21,878 bases of DNA, taken from assembly GCA_046565865.1 (NCBI GenBank), contig JBKHXU010000051.1, positions 1 to 21,878 on the forward strand. Direction: 5' to 3'. The stretch is from JBKHXU01 sp046565865. GTDB taxonomy: Bacteria; Pseudomonadota; Gammaproteobacteria; Acidiferrobacterales; Sulfurifustaceae. A program made the position numbers and the translations under genes. The notes under the pieces were generated by a model, which worked only from the letters and a program-made list of their open reading frames with translations, was not told the origin of the DNA and did no database searches. Shown piece by piece: positions 5,786 through 16,198 of the stretch. Each line of letters starts with the position of its first letter. Position 1 is the first letter of the stretch.

Positions 5786-7444
5786 GTGCTAAGGACAAAT
5801 TTGCCACGTCGTTGCATCACCAGTATCTCCGCTCTCGCCACGCGCAAGGCGCCGAGGCACGTTATCGTCGCGTGCGCCGTGCTGGCGGCCGCGAATGTAT
5901 TTCTGAGCGGGCGACCGGCCGTCGCTAGTCCCGGTTGCGTCACCACCGGTGGTGACGTCGTCTGCACCGAACAAGGCGCCCTGCGCGGCACAACGGAGAA
6001 CGGCATGCTCGCGTTCAAAGGCATTCCGTACGCGAAGCCGCCGGTGGGGTCGCTCCGTTGGCAGCCGCCGTCGCCGCCGGAGGCGTGGACCGGCGTGCGC
6101 GATGCCAGTCGTTTCGGCGCGATCTGTCCGCAGCTATCGGGCCAAAACGTCATCGGCGACGAAGACTGCCTGACGCTCAATGTTTGGGCGCCCGCGACGC
6201 CGTCGGCATCGCCGTTGCCGGTGATGGTGTTCTTGCCCGGCGGCGGCAATCACGCGTTTTCCGGTCAAGGCGCCCCGGTGTTCGGTGGCGTCAGCTATAA
6301 CGGCGGCGCGCTCGTGCCCGAAGGCGTGATTTTCGTGAGCTTCAACTACCGCTTGGGCGCGCTTGGGTTTCTGGCGCATGCGGCGCTTAGCGCGGAGCGC
6401 GCGGAGCGCGTTTCGGGCAACTACGGCAACCTCGATCAAGTCGCGATGCTGCAGTGGCTGCAGCGCAACATTGCAGCATTTGGCGGCGACCCGCATCGCA
6501 TCTTTCTATTCGGCACGTCCGCCGGTGGCGGCAACATCTGCGCGCTCATGACGGCGCCCTCGGCACGTGGTTTGTTCCATGGCGCCGCGATGCAGGCGAG
6601 CGTGCCGACCGGGTGCGAGTTACCGACGCTCGCCGACGCAGAGCAGGGAACCGGACAGCGCGTGGCGCAAGCGCTCGGCTGCACGGCGGATGTCGCGGCG
6701 TGCCTGCGCGGCAAGTCGACCGCCGAGATCGTGCGCGCGGTGCCCGGAACCTTCGGCTTGTTCCCGCGCATATATGGACCGAATGTTGATGGCTGGTTGT
6801 TTCCCGAACAGCCGCGGGCCTTGATCGAGCGCGGTACATATAGGCATATGCCCGTCATCGTCGGCAACAGCGCGCAAGAAACGATGCTGTTTGTGAATTC
6901 CGTCGGGCCGGTTACGGACGAGGCGAGCTACGCCGCGGCGATCGAGCGGGTATTCGGCGCCGACGCGGCCGCGCGCATTGTCCAGCGTTATCCCGCGACG
7001 GCGTATCCCTCGCCACGCCAAGCGCTGGTGCAGCTGACGACCGATGCCTTGTTTACTTGTCAGAGCCAGCGCGTGGCGCGGTCGCTGGCGCGGGCGCAGC
7101 GACAACCGGTCTATCGTTACCTGTTCGATCACACGCTGGAGAACGACCCGGAACTGCGCGCGCAGGGCGCGGTGCACACCGTCGAGCACGTTTTTTTCTT
7201 CCCGTGGCAGGGCAGCTATCGTCCGACGTCGACCGATCTCGAGATCCAACGGCTGCTCGTTGGCGACTGGGCGGAGCTGGCGCGCGCCGGTCGGCTGGGT
7301 AGCGCCGGCAGCCGCGGCTGGCCACGCGCCGCCCACGGCGATGCCTACTTTTTGATCTCGGCCGATCCGTCGCCTAAGCAGGGAGATGGTGGGGCGCAGT
7401 GTGATTTCTGGGACACGGTCCAGCTCCCATGGCCGCATCTGTAG
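5786..7444 (+). CDS. Secreted type-B carboxylesterase
   Basis: This 552-aa alpha/beta hydrolase starts at a GTG with GAGGAGG 6 nt upstream. A long signal peptide (basic 1-25, hydrophobic 26-40, likely cut after AVA at 47) sends it to the periplasm or outside. Family signatures: GIPYAKPPVGSLRW (79-92), EDCLTLNVW (126-134), oxyanion region PGGGN (151-155), nucleophile Ser245 in FGTSAGGGN, acid Glu365 and His464 in GAVHTVEHVFFF. The triad is complete. The nucleophile elbow has Thr where most relatives have Glu (FGESAGG), and the oxyanion motif has Asn where Phe or Trp is usual, so it is a divergent member. It should cleave carboxylic esters; the substrate is unknown. Confidence 0.93.
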   Translation: MLRTNLPRRCITSISALATRKAPRHVIVACAVLAAANVFLSGRPAVASPGCVTTGGDVVCTEQGALRGTTENGMLAFKGIPYAKPPVGSLRWQPPSPPEAWTGVRDASRFGAICPQLSGQNVIGDEDCLTLNVWAPATPSASPLPVMVFLPGGGNHAFSGQGAPVFGGVSYNGGALVPEGVIFVSFNYRLGALGFLAHAALSAERAERVSGNYGNLDQVAMLQWLQRNIAAFGGDPHRIFLFGTSAGGGNICALMTAPSARGLFHGAAMQASVPTGCELPTLADAEQGTGQRVAQALGCTADVAACLRGKSTAEIVRAVPGTFGLFPRIYGPNVDGWLFPEQPRALIERGTYRHMPVIVGNSAQETMLFVNSVGPVTDEASYAAAIERVFGADAAARIVQRYPATAYPSPRQALVQLTTDALFTCQSQRVARSLARAQRQPVYRYLFDHTLENDPELRAQGAVHTVEHVFFFPWQGSYRPTSTDLEIQRLLVGDWAELARAGRLGSAGSRGWPRAAHGDAYFLISADPSPKQGDGGAQCDFWDTVQLPWPHL

Positions 7445-7501
7445 CGAAGAACCGACTACGCGCGTCGATAAGGATTCGACGGGGCGATCGCCGCCGGTCG
7501 G

Positions 7502-7633
7502 ATTAATTGCGTTTGTCGGTTCGCCGGGCGACGGCGTTCCGATGCCGCACAGGTCGAGGATTCTTTCCCGCCAAATCTGCGCGCGTTCTGTGCGCCGATA
7601 TCCCGCCCAGACACCGTGGGCATTAATTGCGTT
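7502..7633. repeat. Pair of 12-bp direct repeats upstream of the PAS/GAF kinase
   Basis: The 12-mer ATTAATTGCGTT occurs at 7502-7513 and again at 7622-7633, exactly 120 bp apart. Both copies lie in the 241-bp gap before the hybrid kinase gene, and each contains the palindrome ATTAAT. The second copy is 52 bp before the GTG start. They could be paired regulator sites on the DNA, but nothing else supports that. Confidence 0.4.
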
Positions 7634-7685
7634 GCGGGTGTAACGCCACTTAGGATGACGACCGTTTCCGCCTGAGGACCGCCTT

Positions 7686-10600
7686 GTGAAAACGTCCGCC
7701 GACGCGAGCGCCAGTTCCGCTGTCGAGTTGTATGCCGAGCGTAACGACCACGACAGCGCCGAACCCGCAACGCCTGAGCATGCGGTGGCGAGTCGTTGGC
7801 AGGTCTGGGAGCACGCCCCCATCGGAATTCACTGGGTCGACCGTGACGGCATTATCACCTGGGCCAATCAGGCCGAGTTAAAGATGCTCGGCTACCGGCC
7901 CGAGGAATATATCGGGCGGCATATTGCCGAGTTTCATGCCGACGCTGAGGTCATCGCCGATATTTTGCGTCGGCTGCAAAACGGCGAGACCTTGTGCAAT
8001 TACGAGGCGCGCCTGCGCTGCCGCGACGGCTCGATTCGCCACGGCGCGATCGATTCGAACGTCGTTTGGAAGGACGGCAAGTTCATTCACACGCGCTGCT
8101 TCACGCGCGACGTTACGGCCCGCAAGCAGCTCGAGGAAAGCGGGCACCGGCAGCTCGGAGAGCTCAATACCATCTATCAAACCGCGCCGATCGGGTTGGC
8201 GTTGGTCGACGCCGAGTTTCGCTTTGCCCGCATCAACGAGCGATTGGCGGAGATAAACGGGCTATCGGTCGAACAGCATCTTGGTCGCAGCATACGCGAG
8301 GTGGTACCGGCGCTCGCCGATCAAGCGGAGGCGGTTTTCCGGGAAGTTTTTGCGACCGGCAAGCCGTTGCTCAACGTCGAGTTCGAGGGCGAGACTCCGG
8401 CACAGCCGGGCGTGCGCCGCACCTGGGTCGAGAGCTGGCATCCGTTGAAAGACGCGCGTGGCGAGACGATCGCGATCAATGTCCTGGTCGAGGAGGTCAC
8501 CGAGCGCAAGCGTGCCGAGGCGGCGTTGGCCAAAAGCGCGCGCCAGAAAGAGGCGCTGTATCAGTTGGTCGACCGTCTGCACCGCACCAAATCGCTCGAC
8601 GAGATCTACGACGCGGCGTTACAAGCAATCGTGGCTGCGCTGCCGTGCGATCGCGCCTCGATTCTGTTATTCGACGAGTTGGGCGTGATGCGATTTGTCG
8701 GTTGGCGGCGGTTGTCCGACGGTTACCGCCGGGCGGTCGAGGGACACTCGCCGTGGCAGCGCGACGCCGTCGACCCCCAGCCGATCTGCATCGAAGATGT
8801 CGAGCGCGCCGATATTCCCCCCGCGCTCAAGGCCACCGTGGTCGGCGAAGGCATCGGCGCCCTGGCGTTCATCCCGCTGGTGGCGGATAACAAACTTATC
8901 GGCAAGTTCATGGCGTACTTCGACGCGCCGCATCAGTTTCCGGCAGACGAGATCGAGCTCAGCTTAAGCATCGCGCGGCAGCTGGCGTTTGCCATCGAGC
9001 GTCAGCGTACTGATGCCGCGCTACGCGAGAGCGAGCGCCGCTTTCGCGAGATGATCGACGCGTTACCGGCGGCGATCTACACCACGGATGCCGCGGGTCG
9101 TATCACCCACTACAACCCGGCCGCGGTCGAGTTCGCCGGTCAGGCGCCGAAGATAGGCACCGACCGCTGGTGCGTGAGTTGGAAGCTGTATACCGCCGAC
9201 GGCGCTCCATTGCCGCACGACGAGTGTCCGATGGCGATGGCGCTCAAGCACGGGCGCGCCATCCGCGGCGTGGAGGCCATCGCCGAACGCCCGGACGGGG
9301 CGCGCCGTTGGTTCACGCCGTATCCGACACCGCTACACGACGCCAATGGCGCCGTTGTCGGCGGCATCAATATGTTGGTGGACATCACCGAGCGCAAGGC
9401 CGCGGAACAGGCGCAGGCCCGGCTCGCCACCATCGTTTCATCGTCGACCGACGCAATCCTGAGCAAAACCCCCGACGGCATCGTCACGAGCTGGAATACC
9501 AGCGCCGAACGTATGTTCGGCTACACCGCCGAGGAGATCCTGGGACAGCCGATCTATCGCTTGATCCCGCTGGAGCTGCGTGCGGAGGAGGAGGGGCTGC
9601 TCGCCCGGCTGCGTGCGGGGGAGCGCATCGAGCACTACGAGACGACGCGGATCGCAAAAGACGGCCGCCGGCTCGATGTCGCGCTAACGCTATCTGCCAT
9701 CAAAAGCCCCGCCGGCGCCATCACCGGCGCGTCTAGCATCATGCGCGATATCACGGAACGCAAACGCGCCGATGAACTAGCGCATCGCCATGCGCGCCAG
9801 TTGCAACTGATAACCGACAATGCGCCCGTGCATATCGCTTATTGCGATACCCAACGGCGCTTTAAGTTCGTCAATAAGTCATACGCGGCGCGTTTTGGTC
9901 TGAGTCCGCAAGATATCGTGGGAAAAACCATCGCCGAAGTCATCGGGGAGCCGGCCTATGCGGCGATCCGCAACTACGTGCATGTCGTGTTACACGGCGA
10001 GCCGGTCGAATTCGACGTTGAGATACCGTACGCCACCGGCGCCCGCTTCATGCACTGCTCCTATGCCCCGGAAACAGATGCAGACGGGGCCGTGGTCGGT
10101 TGGGTCAGCGCCATAGTTGATATTACCGAGCGGCGGAATATCGAGCGAGCGCTGCGCGCCAGCGAGGAGAAGCTAAAAGAGGCGGACCATCGCAAGGACG
10201 AATTTCTCGCCATGCTGGCACATGAGCTGCGCAATCCGCTAGCGCCGATCCTAACGGCCGTGCACCTGCTACGTACGGAAAGTGCGTCAAACACTGCGCG
10301 CGATCACGTGCGCGACATCATCGAACGGCAGACGCGACGTCTCGCGCGTCTCGTGGACGACCTGCTCGATGTATCGCGCATCACGTCCGGGCGCATACGG
10401 TTGCAGATGGAACCGGTTGCCGTCGCCGACGTAATCCAGCGCGCAGTGGAAACAATACGGCCGCTAATGGAGCAGTTCGGCCATACCTTCAACGTCACGG
10501 GGGTGCCGGAATCCGTCTGGCTCAATTGCGATTCCGCTCGCATCGAACAAGTGTTGGTGAACTTGCTCAACAATGCCGCCAAATACACCGATTGCGGCGG

Positions 10601-11297
10601 GCGTATCGACTTGAGTATGCAGTTTGATGGATATCAAGTCGCGCTTTACGTGCGCGACACCGGCATCGGCATTGAGCCGAAGCTGTTACCGCACATCTTC
10701 GAGTTGTTCACCCAGGCGGAGCGTACTGTCGATCGTTCGCACGGCGGGCTCGGCATCGGCCTGTCGTTGGTACATCGGCTGGTGGCGATGCACGGTGGTA
10801 CGATCGACGTGAAAAGCGAGGTCGGTCGGGGCAGCGAATTCTGCGTACGGCTACCCGCGATCCCGGCGCCGGCCCGCAGCTCGGCCGGTGTCGATGGCGA
10901 AGTCGGGCAGTCCACGTTCGCCCCGCTGCGGGTGCTGGTGGTCGACGACAACGTCGACGCCGCACAAAGTTTGGCGATCTTGCTCGAAACAGCGGGACAT
11001 GCCGTCGCCACGGCGTACGACGGCCAAGCGGCGCTGGCGGCGGCCGACAAGCATCGTCCGCAAGTCGTGTTCCTCGATCTTGGTCTGCCGACGCTCGACG
11101 GCTGTGAGGTGGCGAAGCGCCTGCGGGCCATGCCGGCGGGCGCGAACGCGACGCTGGTGGCGATCACGGGCTACGGGCAGGAGGCCGATCGGCGCCGTAC
11201 ACGCGAGGCAGGGTTCGATCAGCATCTCGTCAAACCGGTCGACTTCGACGCAGTGCAGGAGATTTTGCAAAAGGTCGGCGAATCCCGGTCGGGCTAA
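7686..11297 (+). CDS. Soluble multi-PAS/GAF hybrid sensor histidine kinase
   Basis: The product is 1203 aa with no membrane segment. Domains in order: PAS 38-150, PAS 158-280, GAF 290-445, PAS 453-570, PAS 580-695, PAS 706-822, HisKA 838-905, HATPase 950-1062, receiver 1082-1200. PAS units end in typical DITERK/DVTARK linkers. The phosphorylated His846 lies in MLAHELRNPL. ATP-binding boxes are NLLNNAAKYT, DTGIGI and GGLGIGLSLV. The receiver has VVDDN and the acceptor Asp1131 in FLDLGLP, with the conserved Lys in VKPVD. GTG start; GAGGA lies 7 nt upstream. It probably senses cytoplasmic signals (redox, small ligands or light; no cofactor residue is diagnostic). The receiver has no output domain, so a phosphotransfer partner must be elsewhere. 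It converges on the next kinase gene with a 13-bp gap. Confidence 0.95.
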   Translation: MKTSADASASSAVELYAERNDHDSAEPATPEHAVASRWQVWEHAPIGIHWVDRDGIITWANQAELKMLGYRPEEYIGRHIAEFHADAEVIADILRRLQNGETLCNYEARLRCRDGSIRHGAIDSNVVWKDGKFIHTRCFTRDVTARKQLEESGHRQLGELNTIYQTAPIGLALVDAEFRFARINERLAEINGLSVEQHLGRSIREVVPALADQAEAVFREVFATGKPLLNVEFEGETPAQPGVRRTWVESWHPLKDARGETIAINVLVEEVTERKRAEAALAKSARQKEALYQLVDRLHRTKSLDEIYDAALQAIVAALPCDRASILLFDELGVMRFVGWRRLSDGYRRAVEGHSPWQRDAVDPQPICIEDVERADIPPALKATVVGEGIGALAFIPLVADNKLIGKFMAYFDAPHQFPADEIELSLSIARQLAFAIERQRTDAALRESERRFREMIDALPAAIYTTDAAGRITHYNPAAVEFAGQAPKIGTDRWCVSWKLYTADGAPLPHDECPMAMALKHGRAIRGVEAIAERPDGARRWFTPYPTPLHDANGAVVGGINMLVDITERKAAEQAQARLATIVSSSTDAILSKTPDGIVTSWNTSAERMFGYTAEEILGQPIYRLIPLELRAEEEGLLARLRAGERIEHYETTRIAKDGRRLDVALTLSAIKSPAGAITGASSIMRDITERKRADELAHRHARQLQLITDNAPVHIAYCDTQRRFKFVNKSYAARFGLSPQDIVGKTIAEVIGEPAYAAIRNYVHVVLHGEPVEFDVEIPYATGARFMHCSYAPETDADGAVVGWVSAIVDITERRNIERALRASEEKLKEADHRKDEFLAMLAHELRNPLAPILTAVHLLRTESASNTARDHVRDIIERQTRRLARLVDDLLDVSRITSGRIRLQMEPVAVADVIQRAVETIRPLMEQFGHTFNVTGVPESVWLNCDSARIEQVLVNLLNNAAKYTDCGGRIDLSMQFDGYQVALYVRDTGIGIEPKLLPHIFELFTQAERTVDRSHGGLGIGLSLVHRLVAMHGGTIDVKSEVGRGSEFCVRLPAIPAPARSSAGVDGEVGQSTFAPLRVLVVDDNVDAAQSLAILLETAGHAVATAYDGQAALAAADKHRPQVVFLDLGLPTLDGCEVAKRLRAMPAGANATLVAITGYGQEADRRRTREAGFDQHLVKPVDFDAVQEILQKVGESRSG

Positions 11298-11310
11298 AAC
11301 GCTTCGCCGC

Positions 11311-13436
<2,126 letters not shown>

Positions 13437-13440
<4 letters not shown>

Positions 13441-14636
13441 CGTTTGATGGGCACGAGTACGCCGTCGGGCCGGTAGCGGGCCATCAGCAACTGCGCTTCA
13501 CTAAGCGCTTCATGTCGGGTCGAAGTGAAGGGCGGGGCGTAACGTCGCACCAAGCCATCGTATTCGGCGACCTTTTCGAGCGCGTTGCGCACGGCAATGC
13601 GATCGGTAGAGCCGGCGAGATTGATGGCGCGCGCCAGCACATGCGTCATGTCGTAGGCGTGGGCGACGCCGACTGGGCTCTCGATGTCTTCGATCCGTTC
13701 GACGCCGAACCTGCGCGCCGTGGCCATGAAACGCGCCAGCGGTTCCTTGCGCGCGGCGAAGAAACTGAATGTCTGAACGACCGAGAAATCGACTTGCTGG
13801 AGCGCGGGTCCCGCCGCTTGCGCAAACTTGCCGCCGGTCACGCCCCAGTGACTGATGATCGGCACCCGCTGATCGCGCGGCAGCGCCGCCACTTCGCGCA
13901 CCAATATCGCGGCCTCGTCATCGTTGGCGACGAGGACAATCGCCTGCGCGCCGGCTTGCCTCAGTTTTTGATATTGGTCGATGAGACTTTGTTCCTGCCA
14001 GTTGTACCACGCGGTGGCAACGACCGTGGGCCGTTTGTTTGTCGTGTTAAATTTTTCGGCTGCCGCTTGGTTGCTCCGTCCCCACGACGTGTTTGTCAGC
14101 AGTAGCCCGACGCGCTCAAGCCCACGCTCTTTAGCGCTCCGCAGCATGAATGGCATCGCCAGGCTGTCGCGCAATGACAAGCGGAATGCAAAGTTGGGAT
14201 TGGTACCGTTATCGATGATGACATCGGCCGCGGACCAGACCGCCAGAAACGGAAGCTTCGCTTCCTTCAGGGTTGGCAGCTCCTCGATCACAACGGGGCT
14301 GAAACGCCCGCCGAATACGGCCACGAGATCAGGTATTGCTGCAAATTCTTTGATATTGCGAATGCCGCGCGCCGGAATCGAGCGGTTGTCTTTGGTGACT
14401 ATTTCGAGCGGTCGGCCGTTGAGAACGCCACCGGCTTCGTTGATCTGCGTGACCGCGATTCGTACACCGAGCTCGATGGCTTGGGCGGACGTACTGTTCT
14501 GCAACCCAAACTCGCCATCGATTCCGAGCAGAACCGGTTTTTTGTCTGCTGCCGTAGCAAGTCCGGCGATGGCAGCACACCCTATCCCGATGATGGCGAC
14601 AATGCGCCGGGTGGCAGCAAGAAGCGGTGAATCCAT
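13437..14636 (-). CDS. Periplasmic Leu/Ile/Val-type (type I) substrate-binding protein
   Basis: The product is 399 aa with a signal peptide (TRRIVAIIGIGCAAIAGLA, likely cut after LATA near residue 29). The mature protein starts with LLGIDGEFGLQNSTSAQAIE and has the fold marks of periplasmic-binding-protein family 6: AVTQINEAGGVLNGRPLEIV, DLVAVFGGRFSPV, WSAADVI, and VGLLLTNTSWGRSN in the second lobe. Such proteins bind amino acids, amides or small organic ligands. No ABC permease or ATPase is within reach. The next gene, overlapping by 4 nt, is a membrane hybrid kinase, so a sensory rather than a transport role is inferred. ATG start at 14636 with GAGGGG close upstream (short spacing). The ligand is unknown. 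Confidence 0.92.
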
Positions 14637-14753
14637 AGACCCCTCGCGGATATACCAGACAGGGGGTGCAATTTACCGGCGGCTTTACCTTTGGGCAACC
14701 AAGGTCGGGATGCAGATTGTGCGCCCAGCGGCTTTGTGGGGGCTCGCGTTTTT

Positions 14754-14772
14754 ATCCGGCCGAGCGCCGGAT
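14754..14772. other. Intergenic hairpin between the channel gene and the binding-protein gene
   Basis: A perfect 7-bp inverted repeat ATCCGGC/GCCGGAT has a 5-nt loop and lies 11 bp beyond the channel stop codon. On the minus strand it is followed by five A rather than T, so it is not a classic terminator for the channel gene. It could still slow transcription or protect the 3' end. Confidence 0.35.
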
Positions 14773-14782
14773 TAGCGTGCGC

Positions 14783-15865
14783 TCAGCCGCGCGCGGTTTT
14801 CCGCGCCGGTGTGCGCCCGATGATAAGGAGCACGTCGTTTGCCTGGCGCGGCGTTTGCTCGACGCTCCAGCAGTCGATGCGTTGATTGCCGCGGTAGATG
14901 CCGGCGATGAAGCCGTCTTCGACGGCGCGCGACGCCTTGCCGATTTCTTCCGGCTTGACCGGGCGCTCGATCATCGTCACCTCGCCGCCCGCGGTCATCA
15001 GGTCGTACAGGTAGTCCACCGTGTACTGGCGGTCGATGGCGTCCGAGATCAGATAACCGCTGACCTGCGACGGCGAGATGATCACGTTGGCGCCGCCCTG
15101 CTTGACGAGTTTGACGTTCTCGACCTCTTTAACGGTGGCGATCACCTTCACCGTCGGGTTGAGCTGGCGCACGGTGAGGACGGTGAGAATGCTGGTATCG
15201 TCGCGGCCGGGCGTGACGATGACGGCCTGGGCGCGTTCGATACCGGCCTGCTGCAGCATGCCCTCGCGCGTGGCATCGCCGCGCAACACCACGAAGCCGT
15301 CTTCCACGGCCGCTTGCACGGCCGACTCGCTACTGTCGACGGCGATGATGTTGTCCTTGGGACAACCCTTGGCCGCCAGCTCCAGCGCGGCGCTGCGGCC
15401 GGTGTGGCCGTAGCCGCAGACGATGACATGGTCGGTAAGGCGGCGTTGCAGCTTTGCCATGCGATAACCCTCGAGCATTTTAGAGACGACGAATTGGTAC
15501 GCGGTGCCGAGAAAGATGAACCAGATGAACAACCGCACCGGCGTGATGAAGAGCGCGTCCACCAGGCGCGCGCGATCGGATACCGGCACGATGTCGCCGT
15601 AGCCGACGGTGGTGATGGTGATCATGGTGAAGTAGACGATGTCGGAGAACGATATATGACCGTCGAGGTTGTCCTTAAGCCCGGTGCGGTCCCACCACAG
15701 CACGCCCAGCACCAACACGATTAGAAACAGAACGATCCCAATCCGCTGCGCCAGCGTGCGCCCCGGCGTGGCGTCGGCCTTGGTGAACAGGATGCGATGT
15801 TTGCTCGGCATCCATGGGCGCAAGCGCTGTTGTAGCTGGCGAAGTGGGGTGGGCGAACGAGTCAT
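14783..15865 (-). CDS. Two-TM potassium channel with RCK (TrkA) domain
   Basis: The product is 360 aa. After a basic cytosolic N-terminus comes TM1 (42-58), then the pore helix and selectivity filter TTVGYGD (85-91), the K+ channel signature. TM2 is about 104-127. The RCK domain starts near 144 with a Rossmann-type VIVCGYGHTGRSAALEL (nucleotide binding) and runs through PGRDDTSILTVLTVRQLNP; a TrkA-C-like domain covers about 270-355. This is an MthK-like architecture, so the channel is probably gated by a ligand bound at the RCK ring; which one (Ca2+, nucleotide) is not visible. The ATG at 15865 has no strong RBS, but no better start exists. It is divergent from thiS. Confidence 0.95.
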   Translation of the reverse strand: MTRSPTPLRQLQQRLRPWMPSKHRILFTKADATPGRTLAQRIGIVLFLIVLVLGVLWWDRTGLKDNLDGHISFSDIVYFTMITITTVGYGDIVPVSDRARLVDALFITPVRLFIWFIFLGTAYQFVVSKMLEGYRMAKLQRRLTDHVIVCGYGHTGRSAALELAAKGCPKDNIIAVDSSESAVQAAVEDGFVVLRGDATREGMLQQAGIERAQAVIVTPGRDDTSILTVLTVRQLNPTVKVIATVKEVENVKLVKQGGANVIISPSQVSGYLISDAIDRQYTVDYLYDLMTAGGEVTMIERPVKPEEIGKASRAVEDGFIAGIYRGNQRIDCWSVEQTPRQANDVLLIIGRTPARKTARG

Positions 15866-15898
15866 AAGCCGAGGGCGATTTTTGCGGTAGTGTTTTGC

Positions 15899-15927
15899 AT
15901 TCTACGTGGCGCCACCGGCCCCGGTAA
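15899..15927 (-). promoter_or_regulatory. Possible promoter of the potassium channel gene
   Basis: On the minus strand TAGAAT (15904-15899) lies 17 nt downstream of TTACCG (15927-15922). The -10 matches consensus at 5 of 6 positions; the -35 is weak. Transcription would start about 27 nt before the ATG. It stands back to back with the thiS promoter, with 5 bp between the two -35 boxes. Confidence 0.4.
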
Positions 15928-15932
15928 GCGCC

Positions 15933-15961
15933 TTGGCCGCGCCCGGACGATCGAATATAGT
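15933..15961 (+). promoter_or_regulatory. Likely promoter of thiS-thiG
   Basis: TTGGCC (15933-15938) and TATAGT (15956-15961) are separated by 17 nt. Transcription would start near 15968, only about 30 nt before the thiS ATG. That is too short for a thiamin pyrophosphate riboswitch, and I see no thi-box motif in the gap. Confidence 0.55.
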
Positions 15962-15997
15962 GGGCGCAGTCTTTTAAACCTTCCGCCCGCCGTTGCC

Positions 15998-16198
15998 ATG
16001 CAAATCCAAGTGAATGGTGAACCGCGCCGTTTCGATCGTAGCGTTACGGTTGCACAATTGTTGGCCGAGCTCGGGCTCGCCGAGCGCCGCGTCGCGGTCG
16101 AGGTGAACCGCGAGATCGTGCCGCGCAGCGAGCACGCGCGGCATGCGTTGCGCGACGCGGATCGGGTGGAAGTCGTGATCGCTATCGGAGGTGGATGA
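15998..16198 (+). CDS. thiS: Sulfur carrier protein ThiS
   Basis: This 66-aa ubiquitin-fold protein ends in Gly-Gly-Gly, and its C-terminal glycine is the thiocarboxylate carrier for thiazole synthesis. The sequence MQIQVNGEPRRFDRSVTVAQ followed by LLAELGLAERRVAVEVN and a VVIAIGGG tail is typical. Start: the ATG at 15998 gives the normal N-terminus; the longer upstream frame reads through the promoter. No clear Shine-Dalgarno is seen, so initiation may rely on the short leader. The stop overlaps thiG (TGATG), so the two are coupled. Confidence 0.96.
   Translation: MQIQVNGEPRRFDRSVTVAQLLAELGLAERRVAVEVNREIVPRSEHARHALRDADRVEVVIAIGGG

Noticed and set aside
7621..7636. A 16-nt stretch (CATTAATTGCGTTGCG) identical to part of the E. 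coli lac promoter region as found in cloning vectors
   Set aside because: The match stops abruptly on both sides and the flanks are ordinary GC-rich host-like DNA, so vector contamination is not supported; it is most likely chance.
6620..7822. A 400-codon minus-strand frame across the esterase gene and into the next gap
   Set aside because: No RBS, no recognisable family and low-complexity Arg-rich composition; the plus strand encodes a complete esterase.
15890..15997. Extended N-terminus for ThiS in the same frame
   Set aside because: It would be translated from the promoter region; ThiS proteins are about 66 aa and start at MQIQVNG here.
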